Shown here in pieces: positions 24,028 through 32,268 of a stretch of 38,018 bases of DNA (the stretch's first letter is position 1; each line of letters begins with the position of its first letter). Source of the DNA: Syntrophomonas sp. UBA5432 (GTDB lineage: Bacteria; Bacillota; Syntrophomonadia; Syntrophomonadales; Syntrophomonadaceae). Location: assembly GCA_002424365.1 (NCBI GenBank), contig DIRQ01000027.1, forward strand, positions 881-38,898, in the 5' to 3' direction. The position numbers and the translations under genes are program-made. The notes under the pieces are model-generated. The model had not been told where the DNA came from. It worked only from the letters and a program-made list of their open reading frames with translations, and did not search any database.

Positions 24028-26706
24028 TTGAGTTTTATAGACCGTTTGCCGCATAATCGGATAAATGCAGAAGGTAATAGACCTTTTCTCCTGAACAGTT
24101 CCATAGTCTGGCTGGTTCAAGAAGGAAAGGCAGATCTGTTTATTACCAGAATTATTAATAATACTACGGGCAGCAGAAATTATCTCTTTACCATTGAAAA
24201 AGGAGAGATTTTATTAGGAATAGACCCACTGCTGGTTGAAGATGGTGAGTTTGGTCTTCTGGCTGTAGGTCATACCGGCACCGAGTTTGTGGAATTTGAT
24301 TGGCATCAACTTACTGCCCTGGCGCTGGAACCAGATAATAATGAAATAACCGACTTGTTACAACAATGGGTTAAAAAATGGCATATTAAAGGAATTAAAA
24401 CTGATAATCTAATCGATTGGGATACGGCATTAATATATGATCAGCTACCAGCTTTTAATCAATATGCCTTTTCTACAGCTCTGGAATTACTGCTTGGGCA
24501 ACAAAGAGAAGAAGTCTTGCGCCATAAGGAAAAAGAAGCCCAGGATAATTCCCGCATGCATAGCGGGTTAAAGCGCCTGATGAATACCTTGAATCTGAAA
24601 GAGCGGGATACTTCCGGCGCCGAAGAAGTATTTATTGATAATTTACTCTACCAAGCCTGTGTAGCAGTGGGGAAATCCAAAAAAATCGCCATCATACCCT
24701 CTTACGAGTTAAAAAAGAATAATGCCCAATCTAATGATCTACTAGGAGATATCGCCCGGGCCTCGCAGATTCGAGTCAGACAAATTATTTTAAAAGATAC
24801 CTGGTGGAAAGAAGACAATGGAGCATTATTGGCCTACAAGACGGAAGACGGACAACCGGTAGCCCTGTTGCCTCTGTCACCAACCAAATATGTTTTATAC
24901 GATCCGGTGGATGACAGCCAGGTGCTGGTTGATAATACCGTGGCTGATACTATAAAGGCCCAGGCCTATACCTTTTATCGTCCCCTGCCCACTACAGCCG
25001 TTGGATATAAAGACCTATTGCGCTATTTGGCCGATGGTATCTGGAAATCAGATATAACAGCTGTACTGGTAATGGGCATTCTGGGCGGGTTATTAGGTGT
25101 CCTCACCCCGGTAGTGACCGGAATCATCTTTGATAGGGTTATTCCTGACGGGGAAAGGCTTCTGTTAATTCAAATCGGCTTTTTGCTCATCGCTATTGCC
25201 ATAACTACCTTTGCCTTTAATCTAACCAGATCATTTGCTATGCACCGTATTGGAGGGCGCAGCGAGGCCGACCTGCAAGCTGCTATTTGGGATCGCTTGC
25301 TCAGCTTGCCGGTACCTTTTTTTAAAGATTATACCGCCGGAGAATTATCCGGTCGGGCCATGGGCATCAGCCAAATCAGAATGATCCTGTCAGGGGCAGT
25401 TTCCAACACAATAATATCCGGTATTTTCGCGATTTTCTATTATCTCCTGTTGTTTTATTATAGCTGGAGACTGGCACTTATCTGTACCGTGATCGTAATA
25501 ATAGTTATGGGCATATCGCTTTTGTTTGGTTTCCTGCAAATACGTTACGAGCGGGTATTAATCGATTTAAATAATACCCTTTCCGGTAAGATTTTCGGTT
25601 TATTATCGGGGGTCAGTAAAATAAAAACCTCCGGGGCGGAAAAACGAGCATTTAATAATTGGGCAAGAGATTTCGGCCAGGTTCGGGATGTTACCTATAG
25701 AAAAGAGAACCTGGGCAATAAAATGCAAGTTTTTAATTCTACCGTCACCATTATTGCTACTGCCATCATCTTCTTCGCCATGATCAAGCTTAAGGGGGTA
25801 AACCTGGGGGCAGGAAAATTCATCGCTTTTAATTCAGCCTTTTCCAGTTTTCTGACTGCCATGCTGGAAATATCTGCAGTTATTCTGCAGGTCAATATTA
25901 TTAAGCCCCTGTACGAAAAAATCAGACCTATTTTAGAAACCCGGCCGGAATTCGATCAGGAAAAGGCTGAACCAGGCGAACTTGAAGGCAACATAGAGGT
26001 TAGCCATGTTAACTTCCGCTACCAGCCGGACGCGCCCCTGGTGTTAAACGATGTGGTGATGGAGATTCACAAAGGTGATTATGTCGGCATTGTAGGGCCA
26101 TCAGGCAGTGGCAAGTCTACCCTTTTCAGGTTGCTGTTAGGCTTCGAAAAGCCGGAAGCAGGACAGATTTATTATGACCAGCAGGATTTAGAAAACGTAG
26201 ATATCCGTTCTATTCGCCGCCAATTAGGCGTAGTTTTACAGAGTGGACAATTGATGTACGGCAGCATATTTGACAATATTGTGGCTGCCAACCCCAGTCT
26301 GACCATCAATGATGCCTGGGAAGCAGCCCGCATGGCAGGTATGGAAGAAGACATTAAGAGTATGCCTATGGGCATGCATACCATGGTAAGCGAAGCCGGC
26401 AGTACCCTTTCCGGCGGGCAGAAACAAAGGTTGCTTATTGCCCGGGCTATTATCTCCAAACCTAAGATTGTTTATTTTGATGAGGCTACCAGTGCCCTGG
26501 ATAACAAAACCCAAAAAACTGTCAGTGAAAGCCTGGCCAGTTTAGGTGTAACCCGGGTAGTAATCGCCCACCGGCTAAGTACCATAGTTAATTGCAATAA
26601 GATATTCGTTATGGACCGGGGCCAAATTGTAGAGCAGGGTAGTTACCAGCAATTATATGATAGAGGCGGTTTATTTACCCGGTTGGTGCAAAGGCAGCTG
26701 GCTTAA
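24028..26706 (+). CDS. NHLP-type ABC exporter, second permease/ATPase subunit
   Basis: The roughly 893-residue protein has a long N-terminal soluble part of about 330 residues without a visible peptidase triad. Then come six membrane helices (about 345-620) and an ATPase with GPSGSGKST, LSGGQKQRLLIARAI and IVYFDEATSALD. This layout is characteristic of the second ABC protein of NHLP bacteriocin systems. The N-terminal segment begins with a cyclic-nucleotide-domain-like stretch. TTG 24028 fits the AAGGGG site at nine bases; TTG 24007 is the other candidate, seven bases after the stop of the first ABC gene. It probably forms a heterodimer or a successive step with the C39 exporter. Confidence 0.9.
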   Translation: MSFIDRLPHNRINAEGNRPFLLNSSIVWLVQEGKADLFITRIINNTTGSRNYLFTIEKGEILLGIDPLLVEDGEFGLLAVGHTGTEFVEFDWHQLTALALEPDNNEITDLLQQWVKKWHIKGIKTDNLIDWDTALIYDQLPAFNQYAFSTALELLLGQQREEVLRHKEKEAQDNSRMHSGLKRLMNTLNLKERDTSGAEEVFIDNLLYQACVAVGKSKKIAIIPSYELKKNNAQSNDLLGDIARASQIRVRQIILKDTWWKEDNGALLAYKTEDGQPVALLPLSPTKYVLYDPVDDSQVLVDNTVADTIKAQAYTFYRPLPTTAVGYKDLLRYLADGIWKSDITAVLVMGILGGLLGVLTPVVTGIIFDRVIPDGERLLLIQIGFLLIAIAITTFAFNLTRSFAMHRIGGRSEADLQAAIWDRLLSLPVPFFKDYTAGELSGRAMGISQIRMILSGAVSNTIISGIFAIFYYLLLFYYSWRLALICTVIVIIVMGISLLFGFLQIRYERVLIDLNNTLSGKIFGLLSGVSKIKTSGAEKRAFNNWARDFGQVRDVTYRKENLGNKMQVFNSTVTIIATAIIFFAMIKLKGVNLGAGKFIAFNSAFSSFLTAMLEISAVILQVNIIKPLYEKIRPILETRPEFDQEKAEPGELEGNIEVSHVNFRYQPDAPLVLNDVVMEIHKGDYVGIVGPSGSGKSTLFRLLLGFEKPEAGQIYYDQQDLENVDIRSIRRQLGVVLQSGQLMYGSIFDNIVAANPSLTINDAWEAARMAGMEEDIKSMPMGMHTMVSEAGSTLSGGQKQRLLIARAIISKPKIVYFDEATSALDNKTQKTVSESLASLGVTRVVIAHRLSTIVNCNKIFVMDRGQIVEQGSYQQLYDRGGLFTRLVQRQLA

Positions 26707-26713
26707 ATAAGTC

Positions 26714-26770
26714 GTCAGTCGTAAGGCGTAAGACAGTAAGGGGGTATGGAGTGAGGAGTATAAGGGGGCA
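26714..26770 (+). repeat. Intergenic repeat C, copy next to the precursor genes
   Basis: A purine-rich segment holds GTCGTAAGGCGTAAGAC and GAGTGAGGAGTATAAGGGGG (26749-26768). GAGTGAGGAGTAAGGGG occurs inverted at 30186-30202, and a related GTGAGGCGTTAGGCGTTAGG lies at 30953-30972. All three copies are inside the RiPP locus. Confidence 0.45.
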
Positions 26771-26846
26771 TTTTAATCCTTGGTTATATGTAAGGAGGTG
26801 GTTAACAACAACTTAAGTTTCACTAATAAATTAGGAGGAATGATTT

Positions 26847-27143
26847 ATGGAAGAAAGATTAATCCAGTTGCAGGCCAAGTTGGAGGCGGACGAGAGTTGG
26901 GCGGAAAAATTGTTCGGTTTCGAAACTGCTGAACAGGTACAGAGTTTTTTGAAAGAAGAAGGCCTGGAGTTCAGTGTGGATGAAATCAATTTATTTAGGG
27001 ATCAGCTGCTCAAGGTTGTGCAAAAAGGTGAGCTTAGCGATGAAGACCTGGAAGATGTTGCCGGGGGATCAATTTCAGGGGCCATTGTTGCAACTTGTGC
27101 TGTTATTTCCTGCGTCCATACGGTTTCCGGTGGGAAATGGTAG
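26847..27143 (+). CDS. RiPP precursor peptide 1, Nif11-like leader, two-Cys core
   Basis: The 98-residue peptide has a long acidic leader (1-74) with Nif11-like features (LEADESWAEKLFGF, FLKEEGLEFSVDEINLF) ending in GELSDEDLEDVAGG. Cleavage after GG would release a 24-residue core starting SISGAIVATCAVISC and ending VHTVSGGKW. The core has two Cys five residues apart, four Ser and two Thr, so thioether crosslinks to neighbouring alpha or beta carbons by a radical SAM enzyme are possible, or a disulfide. AGGAGG lies eight bases before the ATG. It follows the exporter genes and precedes precursor 2. Confidence 0.88.
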   Translation: MEERLIQLQAKLEADESWAEKLFGFETAEQVQSFLKEEGLEFSVDEINLFRDQLLKVVQKGELSDEDLEDVAGGSISGAIVATCAVISCVHTVSGGKW

Positions 27144-27174
27144 ACTATAGGACTTATAAGGGGAGGTATAAATA

Positions 27175-27516
27175 ATGGAAACGAAAGTTCTATCAACTCT
27201 GGAGCTGAACCAACTGATTGCCCAAAAAGCGTGTGAAAACGAAGAATTCAGACTGGCCCTCATAAATGATGCCAAAGCCGCCATAAGCAAGGAGTTTGCA
27301 GTAACATTTCCCGAAAACACCAAAGTAGAGGTGCACATGGAAAGCCTGAATGTACTGCACTTAATAATTCCGGCGGGTAATGCCGACGAATTGACTGATG
27401 ACCAGTTGGAAGATGTAGCCGGCGGCGTTGCTGGCATAGGGGGCGGAGCCGTACTTGCCTATGGAGTACGTCCACCTCAAGGCGGCGGAACCGGTTGGAA
27501 TTGGCCCCTTAAATAA
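27175..27516 (+). CDS. RiPP precursor peptide 2, NHLP leader, Cys-free core ending WNWPLK
   Basis: The 113-residue peptide has a leader of nitrile-hydratase-like (NHLP) type: LNQLIAQKACENEEFRLALI followed by DAKAAISKEFAVTFPENTKV, as in proteusins. It ends DDQLEDVAGG at residues 75-84. The predicted 29-residue core begins VAGIGGGAVLAYGVRPPQ and ends GGGTGWNWPLK. It has nine Gly, two Trp, one Tyr, three Pro, and no Cys or Ser, so lanthionine or thioether chemistry on the core is excluded. GGGGAGGT lies seven bases before the ATG. The stop TAA shares its last base with the ATG of the radical SAM gene, indicating coupled translation and suggesting that this core is that enzyme's substrate. Confidence 0.9.
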   Translation: METKVLSTLELNQLIAQKACENEEFRLALINDAKAAISKEFAVTFPENTKVEVHMESLNVLHLIIPAGNADELTDDQLEDVAGGVAGIGGGAVLAYGVRPPQGGGTGWNWPLK

Positions 27517-29039
27517 TGATAGGTAAACCTGTAACGGCAGTCTGGGAAATAACTATGGGATGTAATATGAGGTGCAAGCACTGTGGCTCCAGTTGCCACG
27601 GTGCTCTCCCAGGCGAGCTGACCACCAGTGAAGCCCTTGGTTTATGTGACGACCTGGGGGAACTGGGACTCCAATGGGTTACCCTGTCGGGCGGCGAACC
27701 AACCACCAGGAAAGACTGGCACTTAATTGCCGCCCGGTTAACCCAAAATGGTGTGATTCCCAACATTATTACTAACGGGTGGCTTTTTAACGAGGAGATA
27801 CTGGAACAGGCCGTTAACGCAGGAGTGGGAACCATTGCTTTCAGTGTGGATGGCCTGCAGGAAACCCATGATTTTATTCGTCGGAAAGGTTCCTACCGGA
27901 GAATCATGAGAGCCATCGAGTTATGCCACAGCCGCAACGTGGAAGTGACGGCTATAACCACTATCAATAAGATGAACCTGGGTGAACTGAAGGGGCTTAA
28001 GCAAGAATTGGTGCTGCGGGGAGTCAAAGCATGGCAGGTGCAGATAGGATTTCCCATGGGAAATATGGCCGACTGCCACAGCCTGGTAATTGAGCCGGCT
28101 GATGTTGATACGATTATTGATTTTGCCTACCAGTGCATGCAAGAGTCATCCATCGATGTTATACCGGCGGATTGCATCGGCTACTATAATTTAAAAGAAA
28201 TGGCCGTATTTGAAAAAGTATTTCAAGGCACATTTAGATGGCAGGGATGTACCGCAGGCAAATATAGCTTCGGTATATTGCATAATGGTGATATCCTGGG
28301 CTGCACTTCCATCAGAGACAAGGAATTTGTGGAAGGTAATATCAGGAACACCCCGCTTAAACTCATCTGGGAAAATCCCGCTAGTTTTAGCTGGAACCGT
28401 AACCGCAAGAAAGAAGATCTGGGAGGTTTTTGCTCCCAATGCCGCTTCGGCGACAGATGTCTGGGTGGGTGCTCCAATTCCAACCTGACCATAGGGGGCA
28501 GCGTAAACGCCGAAAATCAATATTGTTCTTATAACCAGGCCATTAAAAAAAGAATCAAGCTATTTGAACAGGTGGAATCTACCGGGGAACTTATAGCCAT
28601 GGGTCGCAACTTTGCGGAAAAAGGCTATTACCAGTTGGCAGAATCGGCCCTGCAGGTTGCCATGCAGAGGAACGGTGCAAAAGATGACATTGAGCTTTTA
28701 AGCCTATATGGCTACGTCAGTTTCAGGCTAGGTAATTACCAGAGCGCACTAAAAGCTAATGACCAGGTGCTGCAAAGGAAGCCGGGCGATGTTTATGCCC
28801 TGAAGGGAAAGGGAATTTGTCTTTGCCGCCTGGGTAAGTACGATGATGGCATAGAACTATTACAAAAAGCGGCCTCCTTAACTGATGCCAGTTTTATGGA
28901 TCCTTATTATGATTTGGCGGTGGTATTGTCCGAAACGGGACGCAAGAGCGAAGCAATAGCTGTAATTGAAGAAGGACGTATAAAGTCGGAGCAGTTTATA
29001 TCCCTTAGCCAGGATTTATATCAACAATTAGTGGGATAG
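27516..29039 (+). CDS. Radical SAM/SPASM RiPP maturase with C-terminal TPR domain
   Basis: The 507-residue enzyme has the radical SAM motif C16-N-M-R-C20-K-H-C23, the SAM-binding SGGEP (about 59) and a SPASM domain with further Cys at about 245-325 (GCTAGKYSFG, GDILGCTS, FCSQCRFGDRCLGGC) for auxiliary Fe-S clusters. Residues about 355-500 form tetratricopeptide-like helices (YYQLAESALQVAMQ, GNYQSALKANDQVLQRKPGD, GKYDDGIELLQKAA). SPASM enzymes crosslink or otherwise modify peptide side chains. The TPR part may bind the leader or another protein, replacing the usual PqqD-like element, which I do not see. There is no separate ribosome binding site; it relies on the TAATG overlap with precursor 2. 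Confidence 0.93.
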   Translation: MIGKPVTAVWEITMGCNMRCKHCGSSCHGALPGELTTSEALGLCDDLGELGLQWVTLSGGEPTTRKDWHLIAARLTQNGVIPNIITNGWLFNEEILEQAVNAGVGTIAFSVDGLQETHDFIRRKGSYRRIMRAIELCHSRNVEVTAITTINKMNLGELKGLKQELVLRGVKAWQVQIGFPMGNMADCHSLVIEPADVDTIIDFAYQCMQESSIDVIPADCIGYYNLKEMAVFEKVFQGTFRWQGCTAGKYSFGILHNGDILGCTSIRDKEFVEGNIRNTPLKLIWENPASFSWNRNRKKEDLGGFCSQCRFGDRCLGGCSNSNLTIGGSVNAENQYCSYNQAIKKRIKLFEQVESTGELIAMGRNFAEKGYYQLAESALQVAMQRNGAKDDIELLSLYGYVSFRLGNYQSALKANDQVLQRKPGDVYALKGKGICLCRLGKYDDGIELLQKAASLTDASFMDPYYDLAVVLSETGRKSEAIAVIEEGRIKSEQFISLSQDLYQQLVG

Positions 29040-29046
29040 GAGAATT

Positions 29047-30096
29047 ATGTCGGGAAATATTAAGTATTATTTGCATAGCATAGCTGATGTTGTGCCTCTA
29101 GAAATAATTTCCGCCCAAACCTTCAGCCAAATAGACCGGATGGCCTCCCGGTTCAGCGATTTTGCTGCCAGTGAATACATAATGGAAACTTCCCTGAATA
29201 CCGAGTTGGCTGAAGTGGATTTTTCTTTTCGCATATTGACCCAGGAAAAGGCAGCCTTAATAAGCGGTTTAAATAATGATGCTTTCTCCACCCTGGCAGC
29301 CGGCCAAACCTGGGGTAAATTTGTTGATTTCATTAATTTTTGGCCGGGAAAAATAGCCGATATTTGGCTGGAAATGGATTATGCTGAGTATGAAAAATCT
29401 ATACCTCAACCCTGTTTTTTCTTCAATGCCCGGCAAGTTAAAAATGGCACTGATGTGGATAAGCAGCTTTTGTTTAGTGCCTTAAAATGGTTATTGGACA
29501 TTGAACAGCTGCAATCATTTTGGCCCCACCTCCAGTGGGTTATACAGCAGTTGCCTCCAGCAGTGGGGCTATTTCAGGCAGGTGTTATGTTCGCCCGCAA
29601 CCGCGACCGGGTAAGAATATTTACCGGGGAATTAACCCGGGAACAGACGAGGGAATATCTATCTAATATCGGTTGGACGTCGCTGTCCCGGTTGGAGGAG
29701 TTATTTGAACTGATAAATCCGTACAGTGAAGGTCAGTATATACTGGACTTTGATATCAGCGCTGATGGCATATCTGAAAAAATCGGCATTAATTTTGGTT
29801 TAAAAACCAACGATATTCTACCTGATTTTCTGAATAGTTTAGTCGATCATCATCTATGCACCGACATAAAAAGAAGGGGTGTTCTCGCCTGGCCGGGCAG
29901 TAAGGGTAGTTACTTAGGTCCGGACTACGGCTATTCAGTGTTGATAAAAGACATATCCCATTTCAAACTGAGCTATTCACCCACAGAAGGTATTAAGGTA
30001 AAAGCCTATCTCCGGGTAGCGGGGGTATATTTGAAGGAATTATTTAAGGCGCGGATTCCTGCTAAAGAGGATTTAGGTTCTATTAACCCGTTATAA
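29047..30096 (+). CDS. Unrecognised 349-residue protein of the RiPP locus
   Basis: ATG 29047 follows TAGGAGAA, eight bases after the maturase stop. I see no signal peptide, membrane helix or known catalytic motif. The protein appears to alternate helices with several amphipathic strands: IADIWLEMDYAEY (about 110), AGVMFARNRDRVRIFTG (about 178-194) followed by LTREQTREYLSNIGW, GQYILDFDIS (about 233), EKIGINFGL (about 247) and HFKLSYSPTEGIKVKAYL (about 304-321). Landmarks that could be conserved are KRRGVLAWPG and KAYL. The repeated strand-helix pattern suggests a barrel or repeated alpha-beta fold, possibly a tailoring enzyme such as a prenyltransferase-like protein, but this is speculation. 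Its position between two maturation genes is the main clue. Confidence 0.7.
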   Translation: MSGNIKYYLHSIADVVPLEIISAQTFSQIDRMASRFSDFAASEYIMETSLNTELAEVDFSFRILTQEKAALISGLNNDAFSTLAAGQTWGKFVDFINFWPGKIADIWLEMDYAEYEKSIPQPCFFFNARQVKNGTDVDKQLLFSALKWLLDIEQLQSFWPHLQWVIQQLPPAVGLFQAGVMFARNRDRVRIFTGELTREQTREYLSNIGWTSLSRLEELFELINPYSEGQYILDFDISADGISEKIGINFGLKTNDILPDFLNSLVDHHLCTDIKRRGVLAWPGSKGSYLGPDYGYSVLIKDISHFKLSYSPTEGIKVKAYLRVAGVYLKELFKARIPAKEDLGSINPL

Positions 30097-30101
30097 ACAG
30101 A

Positions 30102-30130
30102 GGTTGTACCCTAAAGGGTACACGGCAACC
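30102..30130 (+). other. Hairpin in the gap before the GNAT gene
   Basis: GTACCCT-AA-AGGGTAC (30106-30121) is a near-perfect palindrome within an outer GGTTG/CAACC pairing (30102-30106 and 30126-30130, sharing one base). No T run follows. The remaining gap to 30231 contains an inverted repeat C copy (30186-30202). Confidence 0.4.
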
Positions 30131-30231
30131 ACGGATGAAAATAGGTGTATCGGGTTGGCAGAGTCAGGAAAGTTTCCTTACCTCTCCCCTTACTCCTCAC
30201 TCTGGACAATGTGAAATATATGGAGGAATTC

Positions 30232-30987
30232 ATGAAAATATGTACCCGGGAAATAATTGAACAGGGGCAGATTGCCCTGCAGTCGGATTTACATAAACAT
30301 CCCTATGTTCTTAGAGTGCTGGATAAAGATGATTTGCTGGCAGTAATGCAATTACAGCATAGTTTAGTTGCCAGTATGGAGCAAAAAGAATTATATGTAC
30401 CCATCTCGGAAACGGAAATGCTGTTTTTATTAGAGGGTAATGGAGAGGCACTGGGTTTATTTATTGAGAACAAAATGTATGCCGCCTGTTCACTCCTTCA
30501 TAAGGTTGACCATGAAAATAATATGGCCTGCGAGCTTGACTTTAACCAGGAAGAGTTGGCTCGGGTGGCCCAGTTGGAATTATCACTGGTAGATTTGGCT
30601 TTGCGCGGCTATAAACTGCAGTATAAAATGGCCAGTATTCTGGCCGAACGCTTACAAAAACAGAGTCAAATCAGATATCTGTTTACCACCGTATCACCCT
30701 ATAATTACCCCAGCATTGAAACCGTCACTTCTATGGGGTTATATATTGCTAAATTATGTAGAATGTATTATAGCTGGGATAGATATGTGGTTTACAAGGA
30801 TTTTGAGCAACCGATTAAGTTGGACAAGAGTAATGTAATAATCCTGCCCAATACTGCCTGGGCTAAGCAACAGGAGTTATTACATAACGGCTACCGGGGC
30901 TTTTCTCAATTCCAGGACGAAGAGGGCATCAAGATTATATATGCCAGAAAAAGTGAGGCGTTAGGCGTTAGGGGTGAGGAATTGTAG
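30232..30987 (+). CDS. GNAT-like N-acetyltransferase of the RiPP locus
   Basis: From ATG 30232, five bases after GGAGG, the protein has 251 residues. The central part fits a GNAT fold: an N-terminal LRVLDKDDLLAVMQLQHSLV, a helix with VDLALRGYKLQYKMASILAE in the place of the acetyl-CoA loop, then the strand LFTTVSPYNYPSIETVTSMG and DRYVVYKDF, which resemble the usual TTVSPxNxPS and RYILYKDL of some bacterial members. The consensus RGxGxG/A loop is replaced by RGYKLQYK, so catalysis is uncertain. If active it could acetylate an amine of a peptide, such as the Lys present in both cores, or act in self-protection. Its last 12 codons derive from repeat C. Confidence 0.6.
   Translation: MKICTREIIEQGQIALQSDLHKHPYVLRVLDKDDLLAVMQLQHSLVASMEQKELYVPISETEMLFLLEGNGEALGLFIENKMYAACSLLHKVDHENNMACELDFNQEELARVAQLELSLVDLALRGYKLQYKMASILAERLQKQSQIRYLFTTVSPYNYPSIETVTSMGLYIAKLCRMYYSWDRYVVYKDFEQPIKLDKSNVIILPNTAWAKQQELLHNGYRGFSQFQDEEGIKIIYARKSEALGVRGEEL
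30953..30980 (+). repeat. Repeat C-like segment encoding the C-terminus of the GNAT-like protein
   Basis: GTGAGGCGTTAGGCGTTAGG followed by GGTGAGGA is a purine-rich tandem segment similar to 26714-26770. It lies inside the reading frame and encodes SEALGVRGEEL, which probably replaced the original C-terminus. Confidence 0.4.
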
Positions 30988-31029
30988 GAGCAGACCCCTA
31001 TGCACGCCCGGAGATTATGAGGTTGAATT

Positions 31030-32268
31030 ATGAAAAGGTTTTTTCGAGCTGAACCAGGTTATCTAATGGCCTACAATTTAACCAACAAGAAAACCATGCA
31101 GGTGGCGGGAAAAAATCTAAACCTGCTGAATCAATGGTTGGATAACGGTTATACCAATAAATGTATAGACTTACTGCAAGAACACGATTTTATCAGCCTC
31201 AATTTGCCTGTTCAGGAAAAGGCCCAATTAAAACAGCTGATACTTGAGTGTCAGAATGTAAAAGCACCATTTCGGGCCATGAAGGCACCCGAAATTATGA
31301 ATATCGAGCTAACTACTCGCTGCCCATTACGTTGCCCCCAGTGTTATTGCGATTTGAACCAGGGCCAGGATATTGAAAAAGAAGTTGCTTTAAAATACCT
31401 GAAAGAGGCAGCACGCTTAAAAATACCTTTTATCAATCTAAGTGGTGGAGAGACCCTGGTTTATCCGCATTTGAATGAACTGCTGGAGTTTATTAGCCAG
31501 CACGGGTTGAATTCCGCCATTGCCATCAGCGGGTGGGGGTTTGATAAGGCCAGACTGGAGGAATTAAAAAAGGCCGGTGTAGATGAGATTTATGTTTCTT
31601 TAAATGGCTCAACCCCAGAAATAAATGCACTATCCCGGGATGGTTATGAAATGGCGATTAATTCGCTGCATTTGTTACAAGCCGATGGGCAGGTTGATTA
31701 CTATATCAATTGGGTAGCTCGCAATGATAATGTCCAGGATTTCCCCAATCTGGTCAGCCTGGCCCAAAAGTATGGCACTAAAGGTATCGTCATACTGGAA
31801 TCAAAGCCTGATGCCAGTTATGTTCTCCAGGCAACCTTGAGTAAGGATAATTTTCTCATGCTGGCCCATTATCTTAAAAACCATAATCAAGTGACCATGC
31901 CCATTCAGGTAGAACCATGTTTCTCCCCCCTGCGGGCTTATATCAATAATTATTACCTCTTTAATCGCAATATCGGGTTTAACAAGGGTTGTGGGGCCAG
32001 CCGTAACGCCATGGCCGTGGATGTAGAAGGGAATTTAATTCCTTGCCGGCATTTATTATATCCGGAAAGCTATGAAAGCATTGAGGATTACTGGTGGCAT
32101 TCCCCGGTGCTGAACCGGCTGCGCCAATTTGAAGATTATCGAAAAGAACCATGTCAAAGTTGTTATTTAAACAATAACTGCATTTCCTGCCGGGCAGTAG
32201 CAGATAAGGTAGAGAAAAATCTTTTCAGCGGCAATAATTATTGTTGCGTAAGGGAGATAGCACAATGA
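31030..32268 (+). CDS. Second radical SAM/SPASM RiPP maturase
   Basis: The 412-residue enzyme has an N-terminal region of about 90 residues (EPGYLMAYNLTNKKTMQVAG, then helices) that could be a PqqD-like recognition element. The radical SAM core has C98-P-L-R-C102-P-Q-C105 and NLSGGET (about 137). A C-terminal SPASM domain has GCGASRNAMAVDVEGNLIPC (about 321-340), EPCQSCYLNNNCISC (about 375-390) and a late CC pair. It is thus expected to hold auxiliary clusters and modify a peptide. It overlaps the next gene by four bases (ATGA). It is distinct from the first maturase, so each precursor may have its own enzyme, or they act in series. Confidence 0.92.
   Translation: MKRFFRAEPGYLMAYNLTNKKTMQVAGKNLNLLNQWLDNGYTNKCIDLLQEHDFISLNLPVQEKAQLKQLILECQNVKAPFRAMKAPEIMNIELTTRCPLRCPQCYCDLNQGQDIEKEVALKYLKEAARLKIPFINLSGGETLVYPHLNELLEFISQHGLNSAIAISGWGFDKARLEELKKAGVDEIYVSLNGSTPEINALSRDGYEMAINSLHLLQADGQVDYYINWVARNDNVQDFPNLVSLAQKYGTKGIVILESKPDASYVLQATLSKDNFLMLAHYLKNHNQVTMPIQVEPCFSPLRAYINNYYLFNRNIGFNKGCGASRNAMAVDVEGNLIPCRHLLYPESYESIEDYWWHSPVLNRLRQFEDYRKEPCQSCYLNNNCISCRAVADKVEKNLFSGNNYCCVREIAQ

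Noticed and set aside
26752..26817. GTG frame of 21 codons between exporter and precursor 1, considered as a third precursor
   Set aside because: It has no GG cleavage motif or leader features and is composed largely of repeat C.
28210..28520. Several plus- and minus-strand frames within the first maturase gene
   Set aside because: They overlap the SPASM Cys region in other frames and lack start signals.
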